Source of the DNA: Ileibacterium valens
Lineage (GTDB): Bacteria > Bacillota_I > Bacilli_A > Erysipelotrichales > Erysipelotrichaceae
Assembly (NCBI RefSeq): GCF_001945525.1
Contig: NZ_MPJW01000271.1
Coordinates: 1 to 34,562 of the forward strand
DNA length: 34,562 nt
Reading direction: 5' to 3'
Position 1 is the first letter of the stretch. Each line of letters opens with the position of its first letter. The position numbers were made by a program, and so were the translations under genes. A model generated the notes under the pieces. It ran no database searches. It was not told where the DNA came from and saw only the letters and a list, made by a program, of their open reading frames with translations. Positions 16,757-23,362 of this stretch are shown here, one piece after another.

Positions 16757-17609
16757 CCTTCATCACCTCAAACAGCCTGATAAAATCGGAAAGCTCGAGC
16801 TGCTGGGCTCTTGCATTTAATGGGATCCCTGCTTTTTCGAGAATTGCAGAAGCTGCTTCTTTATCTTTCATATATTCCTGCAAATTGTTATAGATGGTTT
16901 TACGGCGCTGCGTAAAACAGGCTTTTACCAGCTCAAAGAATTCCTTTTCCTGTTCGACTGGAATTGGATGGTCATTTTTAAAGGTAAACTGCAGTACGCT
17001 GCTTCCAACATTGGGACTTGGCCAGAAGACATTGCGGTTAACATCCATAATCTTTTTGATATCCGTCCGGTATTGAGTTATGACCGATAAGGCATTGTAT
17101 TCCTTGCTTGATGGCCTGGCCGTGAAACGATCTGCCACTTCTTTTTGCATCATGACGGTAATGGCATCTACCGGATGAGTGGCTTCAAAAAGTTTAAAGA
17201 GGATTGGAGTTGTGATATAGTACGGCAGATTTCCGGCAAAGCGAACCTTCTTATTCTGCTTTTCAAAATCTTCCAATACCTTATCCACATCCGTTTCCAG
17301 AAAGTCCTGCAGAATGACTTTAAGATGATCGCTGTCTATTTCCTTTTCAAGTATCGGTGGAAAGCGGGGGTCGATTTCATAAGCCACCACTTCGGGAGCG
17401 TACTCGCAAAGATACTGGGTAAGGGCCCCTATACCCGGGCCGATTTCAATGACAGATGCACCTTCATTACCGCAGGCTGCCTTTGCAATTTTATCGACGA
17501 CACCTGGTTCTACAATAAAGTTCTGTCCAAAACTCTTTTTGGTCTGCGCCTGGTATTTTTCCTGTATTTCACGCGTTCGTTTTTTTGTCGCGATGGGCTG
17601 TTCGATCAT
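16746..17609 (-). CDS. rsmA: 16S rRNA adenine dimethyltransferase
   Basis: A 287-residue SAM-dependent enzyme (KsgA) that dimethylates two adjacent adenines in helix 45 of 16S rRNA. Seen: KKSFGQNFIVEPGVVDKIAK, SAM site VIEIGPGIGALT, catalytic NLPYYI, and a C-terminal helical domain with FTQRRKTIYNNL. The start overlaps the rnmV stop by four bases (ATGA) and has GAGG seven bases upstream. Normal length. Confidence 0.96.
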   Translation of the reverse strand: MIEQPIATKKRTREIQEKYQAQTKKSFGQNFIVEPGVVDKIAKAACGNEGASVIEIGPGIGALTQYLCEYAPEVVAYEIDPRFPPILEKEIDSDHLKVILQDFLETDVDKVLEDFEKQNKKVRFAGNLPYYITTPILFKLFEATHPVDAITVMMQKEVADRFTARPSSKEYNALSVITQYRTDIKKIMDVNRNVFWPSPNVGSSVLQFTFKNDHPIPVEQEKEFFELVKACFTQRRKTIYNNLQEYMKDKEAASAILEKAGIPLNARAQQLELSDFIRLFEVMKDED

Positions 17610-18124
17610 TCAAGCACCTCTTCTATCTGTTCGCGGGTAATTCCCGCTTCATTCAATCGTTTAAATGCGGTCTTCGCGTTGCATTTTCCAAGATGAAACG
17701 CTTCGGTCACTTTCTGTCTGCGTAAGGCATCTCCAGTCAGCCCTAAATCAAGAAAGTCCTCTCTGGACAGAGTAAAATTGCCTTCCATGAAGGTTACGCA
17801 GGATTTCAGAGCCTTCTCAAGATCTTCCTTTCCTGCATGTTCAACACCGACTTTTTTATCTGTTTTTGCCTTCGATTTGGCAATAAAAGCGTGTTTGGCC
17901 TCCGGAATTCTTTCCTTGATCAGCCTTCGTATATGTTCTCCCGCTGTATCTGGGTCCGTAAAGACAATGATTCCCCGTCTATTGGCTGCGGCTTCGATTC
18001 GATCGAGCACCTCTTTGGAGACGTGATCGCCTCCGGTTTCAATCGTATCGCAATCAAAGAACGTCTTGAGCTTGGACGTATCGTTCTTTCCTTCAACAAC
18101 AATCATCTCTTTGATTTTTTTCAT
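17606..18124 (-). CDS. rnmV: Ribonuclease M5, 5S rRNA maturation
   Basis: A 172-residue TOPRIM nuclease that trims precursor 5S rRNA. The catalytic glutamate lies in MIVVEGKND, and the DxD motif in FTDPDTAGEHIR. The C-terminal domain includes DLGLTGDALRRQKVTEAFHL and GKCNAKTAFKRLN, as in the family. The longest frame opens one codon earlier with TTG; the ATG is preferred (GGAA at workable distance). It leads the unit rnmV-rsmA-ispE, known from Bacillus. Confidence 0.95.
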   Translation of the reverse strand: MKKIKEMIVVEGKNDTSKLKTFFDCDTIETGGDHVSKEVLDRIEAAANRRGIIVFTDPDTAGEHIRRLIKERIPEAKHAFIAKSKAKTDKKVGVEHAGKEDLEKALKSCVTFMEGNFTLSREDFLDLGLTGDALRRQKVTEAFHLGKCNAKTAFKRLNEAGITREQIEEVLE

Positions 18125-18146
18125 CAAATTCCACTTCCTTCAGTAT

Positions 18147-18164
18147 TTCATTTAATTAAATGAA
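18147..18164. repeat. Perfect 18-base palindrome upstream of rnmV
   Basis: TTCATTTAATTAAATGAA is fully self-complementary and sits 22 bases before the rnmV start, within the likely 5' leader or promoter region. It could be an operator. AT-rich palindromes of this length are uncommon by chance but not rare in AT-rich gaps. Confidence 0.45.
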
Positions 18165-18264
18165 TTCTTATTCTGTTTTTAGAAAATCTTATATATTCAA
18201 TAGTTCATTAACGATCCACGTCTTTTCCTGATCCTGTGAATCCTATGTTTGAATTCAGACCTTT

Positions 18265-19143
18265 TCAGACTTCTTCATCAATATCCGGTACCGTAAAGCC
18301 GCGGCCCCTGACTTCATGCACGTCTGTCACCACAATAAAAGCCTGAGAATCAATTTCATTAATGGCATCTTCGACCTGAGAGTATCGTCTTGAAGGCATC
18401 ACGCACATTAAAACCGGACGTTCCTGATTGGTCCAGGCTCCGGTAGCCGGTAAAATCGTAACCCCGCGCGAAATCTGCGTAAGCAGAAAATCGCGGATCT
18501 CTTTCCAGTGATCGGAAATAATCATGACATTTTTAGCTGCGTTGCTTCCAGCGGTCGAGGTCCAGTTGATCGCATAACTCATCGCGAAAATGGAAAGAAG
18601 ACCCGTTAAAAACGAATTCAGCCCATACACATATAATCCGGCAAGAATCGTCAGCGAATCAACGACCATTACGCAGGTATTCAATCGGACATGACTTAAT
18701 CGATGCAAAATCAAAGCCGGAACGTCCATTCCGCCTGTACTTCCTCCAACCCGAAAGACCAGACCCAAACCAAAACCCATGATAAGTCCCGCATACAAAG
18801 CCGAAAGCAAAGGATCCACATGAGAAAAAGCCGTTGTATCAAGGGTAGAAAAAAGGGAAATGAAAATCGGATAACAAAGCGATGAGATCAAAGATCGAAG
18901 GGCAAACCGATTCCCTAAAACTGCCCATCCTAAAATAAATAAGGAGATGGTCAGAATATTAATCAGATTCACCTGAGAGATGGGCAGAAAGTGACCCAGG
19001 ACCATAGCCACTGTAGCGGTTCCACCTGAAAGAATATTTCCAGGAAGAATAAAGAAACTGACAGAAAAAGCGACCAGCAGGTTGCCGACAAGGATCATTA
19101 TCAAATTTTTTAACCAGTATTTTTCCTGCAATTTCTTTAGCAT
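18265..19143 (-). CDS. YitT-family membrane protein (DUF161/DUF2179), copy 1
   Basis: The start used gives 292 residues beginning MLKKLQEKYWLKN. GGGAGGAG lies five bases upstream, and the longest frame's start (19182) would fall inside the predicted promoter. Five or six helices cover about residues 10-205, with FILPGNILSGGTATVA in the first loop and GLGLVFRVGGSTGGMDV, which are typical of YitT. The C-terminal ~90 residues form the soluble DUF2179 domain (RQVEDAINEI-like core, FIVVTDVHEVRGRGF). Family function is not established. A paralogue lies at 30995-31903. Confidence 0.88.
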   Translation of the reverse strand: MLKKLQEKYWLKNLIMILVGNLLVAFSVSFFILPGNILSGGTATVAMVLGHFLPISQVNLINILTISLFILGWAVLGNRFALRSLISSLCYPIFISLFSTLDTTAFSHVDPLLSALYAGLIMGFGLGLVFRVGGSTGGMDVPALILHRLSHVRLNTCVMVVDSLTILAGLYVYGLNSFLTGLLSIFAMSYAINWTSTAGSNAAKNVMIISDHWKEIRDFLLTQISRGVTILPATGAWTNQERPVLMCVMPSRRYSQVEDAINEIDSQAFIVVTDVHEVRGRGFTVPDIDEEV

Positions 19144-19180
19144 GTAATCTCCTCCCAAAACTAAAAAGCACTCTTCTATC

Positions 19181-19209
19181 ATTGTATTGAGCTTTTTTCT
19201 TCATTCCAA
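19181..19209 (-). promoter_or_regulatory. SigA-type promoter of YitT copy 1
   Basis: On the minus strand TTGGAA (19209-19204) and TACAAT (19186-19181) are separated by 17 bases. Transcription would begin near 19174, about 30 bases before the ATG at 19143. This also argues against the longer reading-frame start. Confidence 0.6.
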
Positions 19210-19333
19210 TCTTAATTCACGAAAAGTGCTTTTCGAACTTTATGCTCATCGACTCATTTTTTTCCATTAAAGCCTGTGAGGATTAAAACCAGAGATGGCT
19301 CAAGCTTGAACACTCAATCATAAAAACACAGAA
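19210..19333. other. Gene-free part of the gap upstream of YitT copy 1
   Basis: With its flanks this gap spans about 357 bases (19144-19500). It holds the YitT promoter at one side and a terminator at the other. A small palindrome CGAAAAGTGCTTTTCG (about 19219-19234) lies just upstream of the promoter. No gene is seen. Confidence 0.5.
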
Positions 19334-19369
19334 AAGAGCAAATCCTGATTTTTCTTAGGATTTGCTCTT
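19334..19369 (-). terminator. Terminator downstream of the 19501-20253 gene
   Basis: A 13-base-pair perfect stem (AAGAGCAAATCCT / AGGATTTGCTCTT) with a ten-base loop. On the minus strand it is followed by CTTTTCTG, a modest T-run. It lies about 130 bases past the stop. Confidence 0.75.
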
Positions 19370-19500
19370 CAGTTTACTTTCTTCTGCTTCAGCCCTTTTA
19401 TCTTTTGAATCCAGAATCTTTTTGAGGGCTGTTCTGATCGTATACAACCTTTTTGCATCATCTCAGAGTGGATACCTGAAAAAGATCTTCAATTTAAACC

Positions 19501-20253
19501 TTATTCGGCCGATTCCATCAATGAAATTTTATAGGTTCCATCCGCCTGCTTTTTTGAGAGCACCTGAATCTGCAGATCAGTCTGAGGCAGCGCCTTTAAG
19601 TCTTCCTTGACATCGGCATAGTAATCTTTCATTTTCATCGCCCGCAGAAAATTATCCGCTTCTTCCTGCGACTTTTCATTGACCATATTATTCAGTTCTT
19701 CAAGATGACTGGATACGTATTCCTGAATGGCTTCATTGTATCTGGTCTCATCGCGCGGCTGAAGCTTTGAAAAATCTGCCGTCTGAATACGAACCAGAAA
19801 TGCCGCATCGTCATGATCGGCGACGCTGTCTTCAATTGCGTATTCTCGAACATACTGAGCCGCGCTTGCCGAGTAGTAATCCTTCATGATGTCCTGAATC
19901 TCTTTGGGTTCATTTTTAATGGATTCATCAAATTCTTTCTGTTTTTCCTTCAGTGCAAAAAGATCCGGCATTTCTTCTTCGCAATAGGTGTATGCTTTTG
20001 CAACATTTCCATCCTTCAGGCTGGAAAAATAACCAGTCACGGCCGCTCTGGCCTCCTTGATGGATGGGGAAGATTCGTTGTTTTCCTCTGTTTCATTTTT
20101 TAAATCAGCTGAAGTGCTCTGATTTGTCTGGTTTGATGTATTTTGTGACTGAGCCGGCTTCATGAACATCGAAAGTCCCGAAACAATCAGACCGGTACTC
20201 ATGGCCAGAATCAATATGATCCCGATCACTCGATTTTTTGTACTAGATTTCAT
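19501..20253 (-). CDS. Membrane-anchored protein of unknown function
   Basis: A 250-residue protein I do not recognise. A short basic N-terminus precedes one helix (about residues 9-30). Then comes a Gln/Asn/Ser/Thr/Glu-rich linker (about 34-66), and an external alpha/beta domain starting AARAAVTGYFSSLKDGNVAKAY. That opening resembles NTF2-like or DUF4878-type domains that often sit on secreted linker proteins. The resemblance is by pattern only. No strong Shine-Dalgarno is seen before the ATG. It has its own terminator on each side and so is probably a single-gene unit. Confidence 0.65.
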   Translation of the reverse strand: MKSSTKNRVIGIILILAMSTGLIVSGLSMFMKPAQSQNTSNQTNQSTSADLKNETEENNESSPSIKEARAAVTGYFSSLKDGNVAKAYTYCEEEMPDLFALKEKQKEFDESIKNEPKEIQDIMKDYYSASAAQYVREYAIEDSVADHDDAAFLVRIQTADFSKLQPRDETRYNEAIQEYVSSHLEELNNMVNEKSQEEADNFLRAMKMKDYYADVKEDLKALPQTDLQIQVLSKKQADGTYKISLMESAE

Positions 20254-20338
20254 GTCTGTAATTTATCAGGTACAGATATTTTTTTCTACCTTATTCAAAG
20301 GACTCTTACTGAACAGTTCATCGAAATATCAGTAAACG

Positions 20339-20374
20339 AAAAAGGATATCCTCTCCAATACAGAATGGATATCC
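20339..20374 (-). terminator. Terminator of the small lipoprotein gene
   Basis: GGATATCC at 20344-20351 and again at 20367-20374 (self-complementary) form an eight-base-pair stem. Five T residues follow on the minus strand. It lies about 35 bases beyond the stop at 20410. Confidence 0.85.
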
Positions 20375-20409
20375 CCGAAATTGATCAATAATGATGTAAT
20401 TTTTGGCGC

Positions 20410-20844
20410 TTATTCGCAGGCAAATACGTCCTGATCCTTGATCTGATCGATCACTTCTTTATAGGTTGGCGCTGATTCGTCTGTGATGCCAAGTGTTTCA
20501 GGCGTTGCGGTTAAAGAGACAAGAACGTTTTTATCTCCGACTTCAACATTCATTTCAGCCTGAGATTCATCGATTTCGCCGCCAAAAGTCTGAGTTACAA
20601 ATTCTTCAATGGCCCCTTTGTCAGAAGTATCCACACCCGATGTTTCCAGATAGGATAAAGGAATATCTACTTTGACTGCCATTGCATCGACTTTATCATT
20701 TTCAGATGGTGCGCTGATTTCAACCGACATTTTCATTCCGAGAATATCAGTTGAGCAGGTAGTAGATACCTTTTTTGATGAACTGCATCCAGATGCCAAA
20801 AGCAAGGCAGCACATAAAGCAGCAGTGAAATAACGTTTTTTCAT
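20410..20844 (-). CDS. Small secreted lipoprotein, function unknown
   Basis: A 144-residue protein with a clear lipoprotein signal: KKR, hydrophobic stretch, LLASGC at Cys20, then Ser/Lys. The mature part has a predicted beta-rich fold with no domain I can name with certainty. It is loosely like the DUF1307/YehR-type lipoproteins in size and in an ending that reads TLGITDESAPTYKEVIDQIK. AAGGAGG precedes the ATG by 12 bases, slightly long. It is a single-gene unit with its own terminator. Confidence 0.7.
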   Translation of the reverse strand: MKKRYFTAALCAALLLASGCSSSKKVSTTCSTDILGMKMSVEISAPSENDKVDAMAVKVDIPLSYLETSGVDTSDKGAIEEFVTQTFGGEIDESQAEMNVEVGDKNVLVSLTATPETLGITDESAPTYKEVIDQIKDQDVFACE

Positions 20845-21258
20845 GGAAATTTAATTCCTCCTTAATTCATTTCTCTAGGGATTATGGTGTCAGAATCGTA
20901 CCTCAAAGTAAATAATGTTCGATCAACCTTTTCGAAATTCGTCACAATTCTTTCCTTATGACTATTCATTATTTTCAATATTTATAACCATACAGTTTGA
21001 AATCAGATATGAAATTTGCTTGTCCTGTAAGTTAGTAAAAAACGTGTTCTGAATGCAAAAAGTACCGATAATGCAGGCTGCAGTTATGCCTTCTCGTTCT
21101 ATTCGGCGTTCTATACTGCGGCATCCTGCTTTCAAATTTCAGAGTAAAGTTCAAAATCGAAACATTAGCTTCTCAAAGAGCAGATAATACAGGTAAACAG
21201 GCGTCTGTATTCATCCATGAATATTTCGCCAATGCATAAATCATATGGAGGTCACAAA
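20845..21258. other. Gene-free region at the strand switch
   Basis: Divergent gap between the small lipoprotein (leftward) and the DUF1643 gene (rightward), so it should hold two promoters, but no -35/-10 pair was convincing. A 44-codon frame at 21054-21188 lacks a ribosome site and looks spurious. Nothing else stands out. Confidence 0.45.
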
Positions 21259-21819
21259 ATGGAAACCACAAATTCAAATCAACTGTTTCATCCAGAAAAT
21301 GATGGAATGATCTATCAAAATTCACCAGACAATAAGGCGCGCTTTGTTCTTGGAACAAGAGGAAACAATCCTCTGATCGTTATGAGCATTAATCCTTCTG
21401 TCGGTGCTCCGGATGTAAAAAGTCCGACTGTAGGAACAGTAGAGCACATTGCCAAAGACTATGGATACGATTCCTGGATTATCCTTTGTCTGTATCCGCA
21501 GCGTGCAACTCATCTTGATGAACTGGATGAGATGACAAATCCCAATTGGGTTAAAGAAAATGAAAAAGTGATCCGCGAAGTCTTTGCTCAATATCCAGAT
21601 CATAAAATCTGGGCTGCCTGGGGAACACACTACAAGCATCGCTACTATTTTCCTGAACTGCTTTCAAGTATCGCCAAAATCGCCGAGGAATATTATGAAA
21701 GCTGGATGCATTATGGACCACTCGATGAAGGATATCTTCCACAGTACTGCCTTTATCTGGATAATGGAGAAGGATGGTATCCATACGATGTCAACAAGCT
21801 TCTTTCACAGAGCTTCTAA
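21259..21819 (+). CDS. DUF1643 domain protein
   Basis: A 186-residue protein from ATG 21259, chosen because GGAGG lies seven bases upstream; the longest frame starts at 21217 without such a site. Seen: ARFVLGTRGNNPLIVMSINP, then SVGAPDVKSPTVGTVEHIAK, YPQRATHLDELDEM, and IWAAWGTHYKHR. This order fits the DUF1643 pattern (phrases of the type 'NPS..A....PT', 'L.P.RAT' and 'WG'). The function of the family is unknown; it is often on mobile DNA. The gene precedes lacAB by 141 bases in the same direction and might share transcription. Confidence 0.75.
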   Translation: METTNSNQLFHPENDGMIYQNSPDNKARFVLGTRGNNPLIVMSINPSVGAPDVKSPTVGTVEHIAKDYGYDSWIILCLYPQRATHLDELDEMTNPNWVKENEKVIREVFAQYPDHKIWAAWGTHYKHRYYFPELLSSIAKIAEEYYESWMHYGPLDEGYLPQYCLYLDNGEGWYPYDVNKLLSQSF

Positions 21820-21960
21820 AGCAGGAATTTCAGCCAGCTCGTTTTGAACCTTCCAAAAATCAGGAAATTCATAAAAGAAAATCGCTGACCTGAAACAAGG
21901 ACCTGAAGAAAAAGGAAATTTACAAAGAAAGTTAAGAAAGAAAGGAAATTTGAAAAGCTG

Positions 21961-22476
21961 ATGATTTATCTTGCAAGTGATTCAAAAAGCCGTAATCTGC
22001 TTGATCTGCTGATTGGACGGCTTCAAAACGACTGTCAAATCAAGCTTCAGGATGAAGATTTTGAAATTCTCGAAGCGGATGTTCCCCCTGGCAGAGATCA
22101 GGATTTTAAGGATCAGGATTCAGAAGAAATGAGTCTGTTTTCCCTGTCCTGTCTGATGGCTGAAAAAATACGAAAGAATCCACAGGTTCATCGCGGAGTC
22201 TTTGTCGATTCCTATGGCGTTCTGCCTTTTATAGTGAGCAGTAAATTTCCAAAAATTATCTGCGCACTGGCCAGCGATGAACACAGCGCAAAAATGACCC
22301 GCGATCACAACAATGCCAATCTGATCACTTTAGGATCGAAACTGGTCGGAGAAGATGTCGCCTTCTCGATCATCAAACGGTTTTTACTCGGAAAATATTC
22401 TGGAGGCAGACATCAGATCCGCATCAATATGCTCAATGCATTAACACCAGAAGAAAACAGCGAGGTCAGTTTATGA
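21961..22476 (+). CDS. lacA: Galactose-6-phosphate isomerase, LacA subunit
   Basis: A 171-residue RpiB/LacAB-family subunit. With LacB it converts galactose-6-phosphate to tagatose-6-phosphate. The end is a strong LacA match: MTRDHNNANLITLGSKLVG, then KYSGGRHQIRINMLNAL. VFVDSYGVLPFIVSSKFP replaces the usual IDAYGAGPFMVATK. It is about 30 residues longer than typical LacA, with extra acidic sequence near residues 40-60. The only purine-rich site (AAAGGAAATTT) lies about 15 bases upstream, and the same 11-mer also occurs 30 bases earlier (21911 and 21941). The gene overlaps lacB by four bases. Confidence 0.87.
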   Translation: MIYLASDSKSRNLLDLLIGRLQNDCQIKLQDEDFEILEADVPPGRDQDFKDQDSEEMSLFSLSCLMAEKIRKNPQVHRGVFVDSYGVLPFIVSSKFPKIICALASDEHSAKMTRDHNNANLITLGSKLVGEDVAFSIIKRFLLGKYSGGRHQIRINMLNALTPEENSEVSL

Positions 22477-22982
22477 TCATTGCAGTCGGGTGTGATCACA
22501 TTGTCACTGAAATCAAGGACGATTTAAAAAAGCTTCTGGAATCAAAAGGCCATCAGGTACTCGATGCAGGAACATACGATAAAGAACGAACTCACTATCC
22601 GATCTATGGCCGCAAAGCTGCTCATTTAGTCACTGAAAACAAAGCAGACCGGGCAATCGTTCTTTGCGGAACCGGAGTAGGTATCTCCAATGCGGCTAAT
22701 AAGGTCAATGGTATTCGCTGCGTTCTGGCCAGTGATCCAGTCCTGGTTCAATATGCCAGAAAGAATCTGGATGCCAATGTTCTGGCTTTTGGGGGCCGGG
22801 TTATCGGTCCTGGAGTGATCGAGGATCTGGTTGATGTTTTTCTTGAAACTCCATTTGAAGAAAACAAACATACCGATTTGATCAGACAGATCGATCAGCT
22901 GCGCTTTGAAACAGATTTAAGTCATTCAGAACTGTTTGATCCTTTCCTAAATGACTGGGAAGCGGGAATTTATCACGACTGA
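22473..22982 (+). CDS. lacB: Galactose-6-phosphate isomerase, LacB subunit
   Basis: A 169-residue LacB subunit, starting IIAVGCDHIVTEIKDDLKKL with AGTYDKERTHYPIYG and catalytic-site Cys65 in VLCGTGVGISNAANKVNGIR. LacB-specific residues and normal length are seen. It partners LacA in the tagatose-6-phosphate route for lactose or galactose taken up by a PTS. No lacC (kinase), lacD (aldolase) or PTS gene lies next to it. It ends in a strong terminator, so this lacAB is an isolated pair. Confidence 0.93.
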   Translation: MIIAVGCDHIVTEIKDDLKKLLESKGHQVLDAGTYDKERTHYPIYGRKAAHLVTENKADRAIVLCGTGVGISNAANKVNGIRCVLASDPVLVQYARKNLDANVLAFGGRVIGPGVIEDLVDVFLETPFEENKHTDLIRQIDQLRFETDLSHSELFDPFLNDWEAGIYHD

Positions 22983-23362
22983 GCCATTCCATTCCACCTA
23001 TATTTCATCCTGTATTTTTTATTGTTTCCTATGCCATCACGTTTATCAGGTTTCGTCTGATCATTGTCACAGACGAAACCTTTCTTTTTTGCCTGTTTTA
23101 TTCTCCTGCTGCTTCTGCTATCGCTTGATTTGTGATTTTACTTTCGCAACTCTTCCATTTATTCTAAAAAGGATACTGTTTTATAACTTCTATATAGGAT
23201 TTCTATCGTATTTCTTTGAAAAGATTTCTTTGATCTATGATATGACTGATTATTCATTCTGACTTATCAAATAATTTTATCTGGCTTCAGTTCAGATTTT
23301 TTATAGATCAAACATAAATAATGACAATTAATCGTTTACGATGAATACTGCGAGGTATGCCT
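22983..23362. other. Gap between lacB and addB
   Basis: It contains the lacB terminator and then an AT-rich, T-biased stretch with no gene. It should hold the addBA promoter. TTGAAA followed after 16 bases by TGATAT (about 23215-23242) is a possible but weak candidate. Confidence 0.45.
23048..23090 (+). terminator. Terminator of lacAB
   Basis: AGGTTTCGTCTG (23048-23059) pairs perfectly with CAGACGAAACCT (23070-23081), followed by a T-rich tract. It is 65 bases past the lacB stop. Confidence 0.93.

Noticed and set aside
17145-17696. 183-codon plus-strand frame opposite rsmA
   Set aside because: It covers the antisense of two overlapping conserved genes; no start signal.
21054-21188. 44-codon frame in the gap before the DUF1643 gene
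   Set aside because: No Shine-Dalgarno, basic low-information composition; not supported as a gene.
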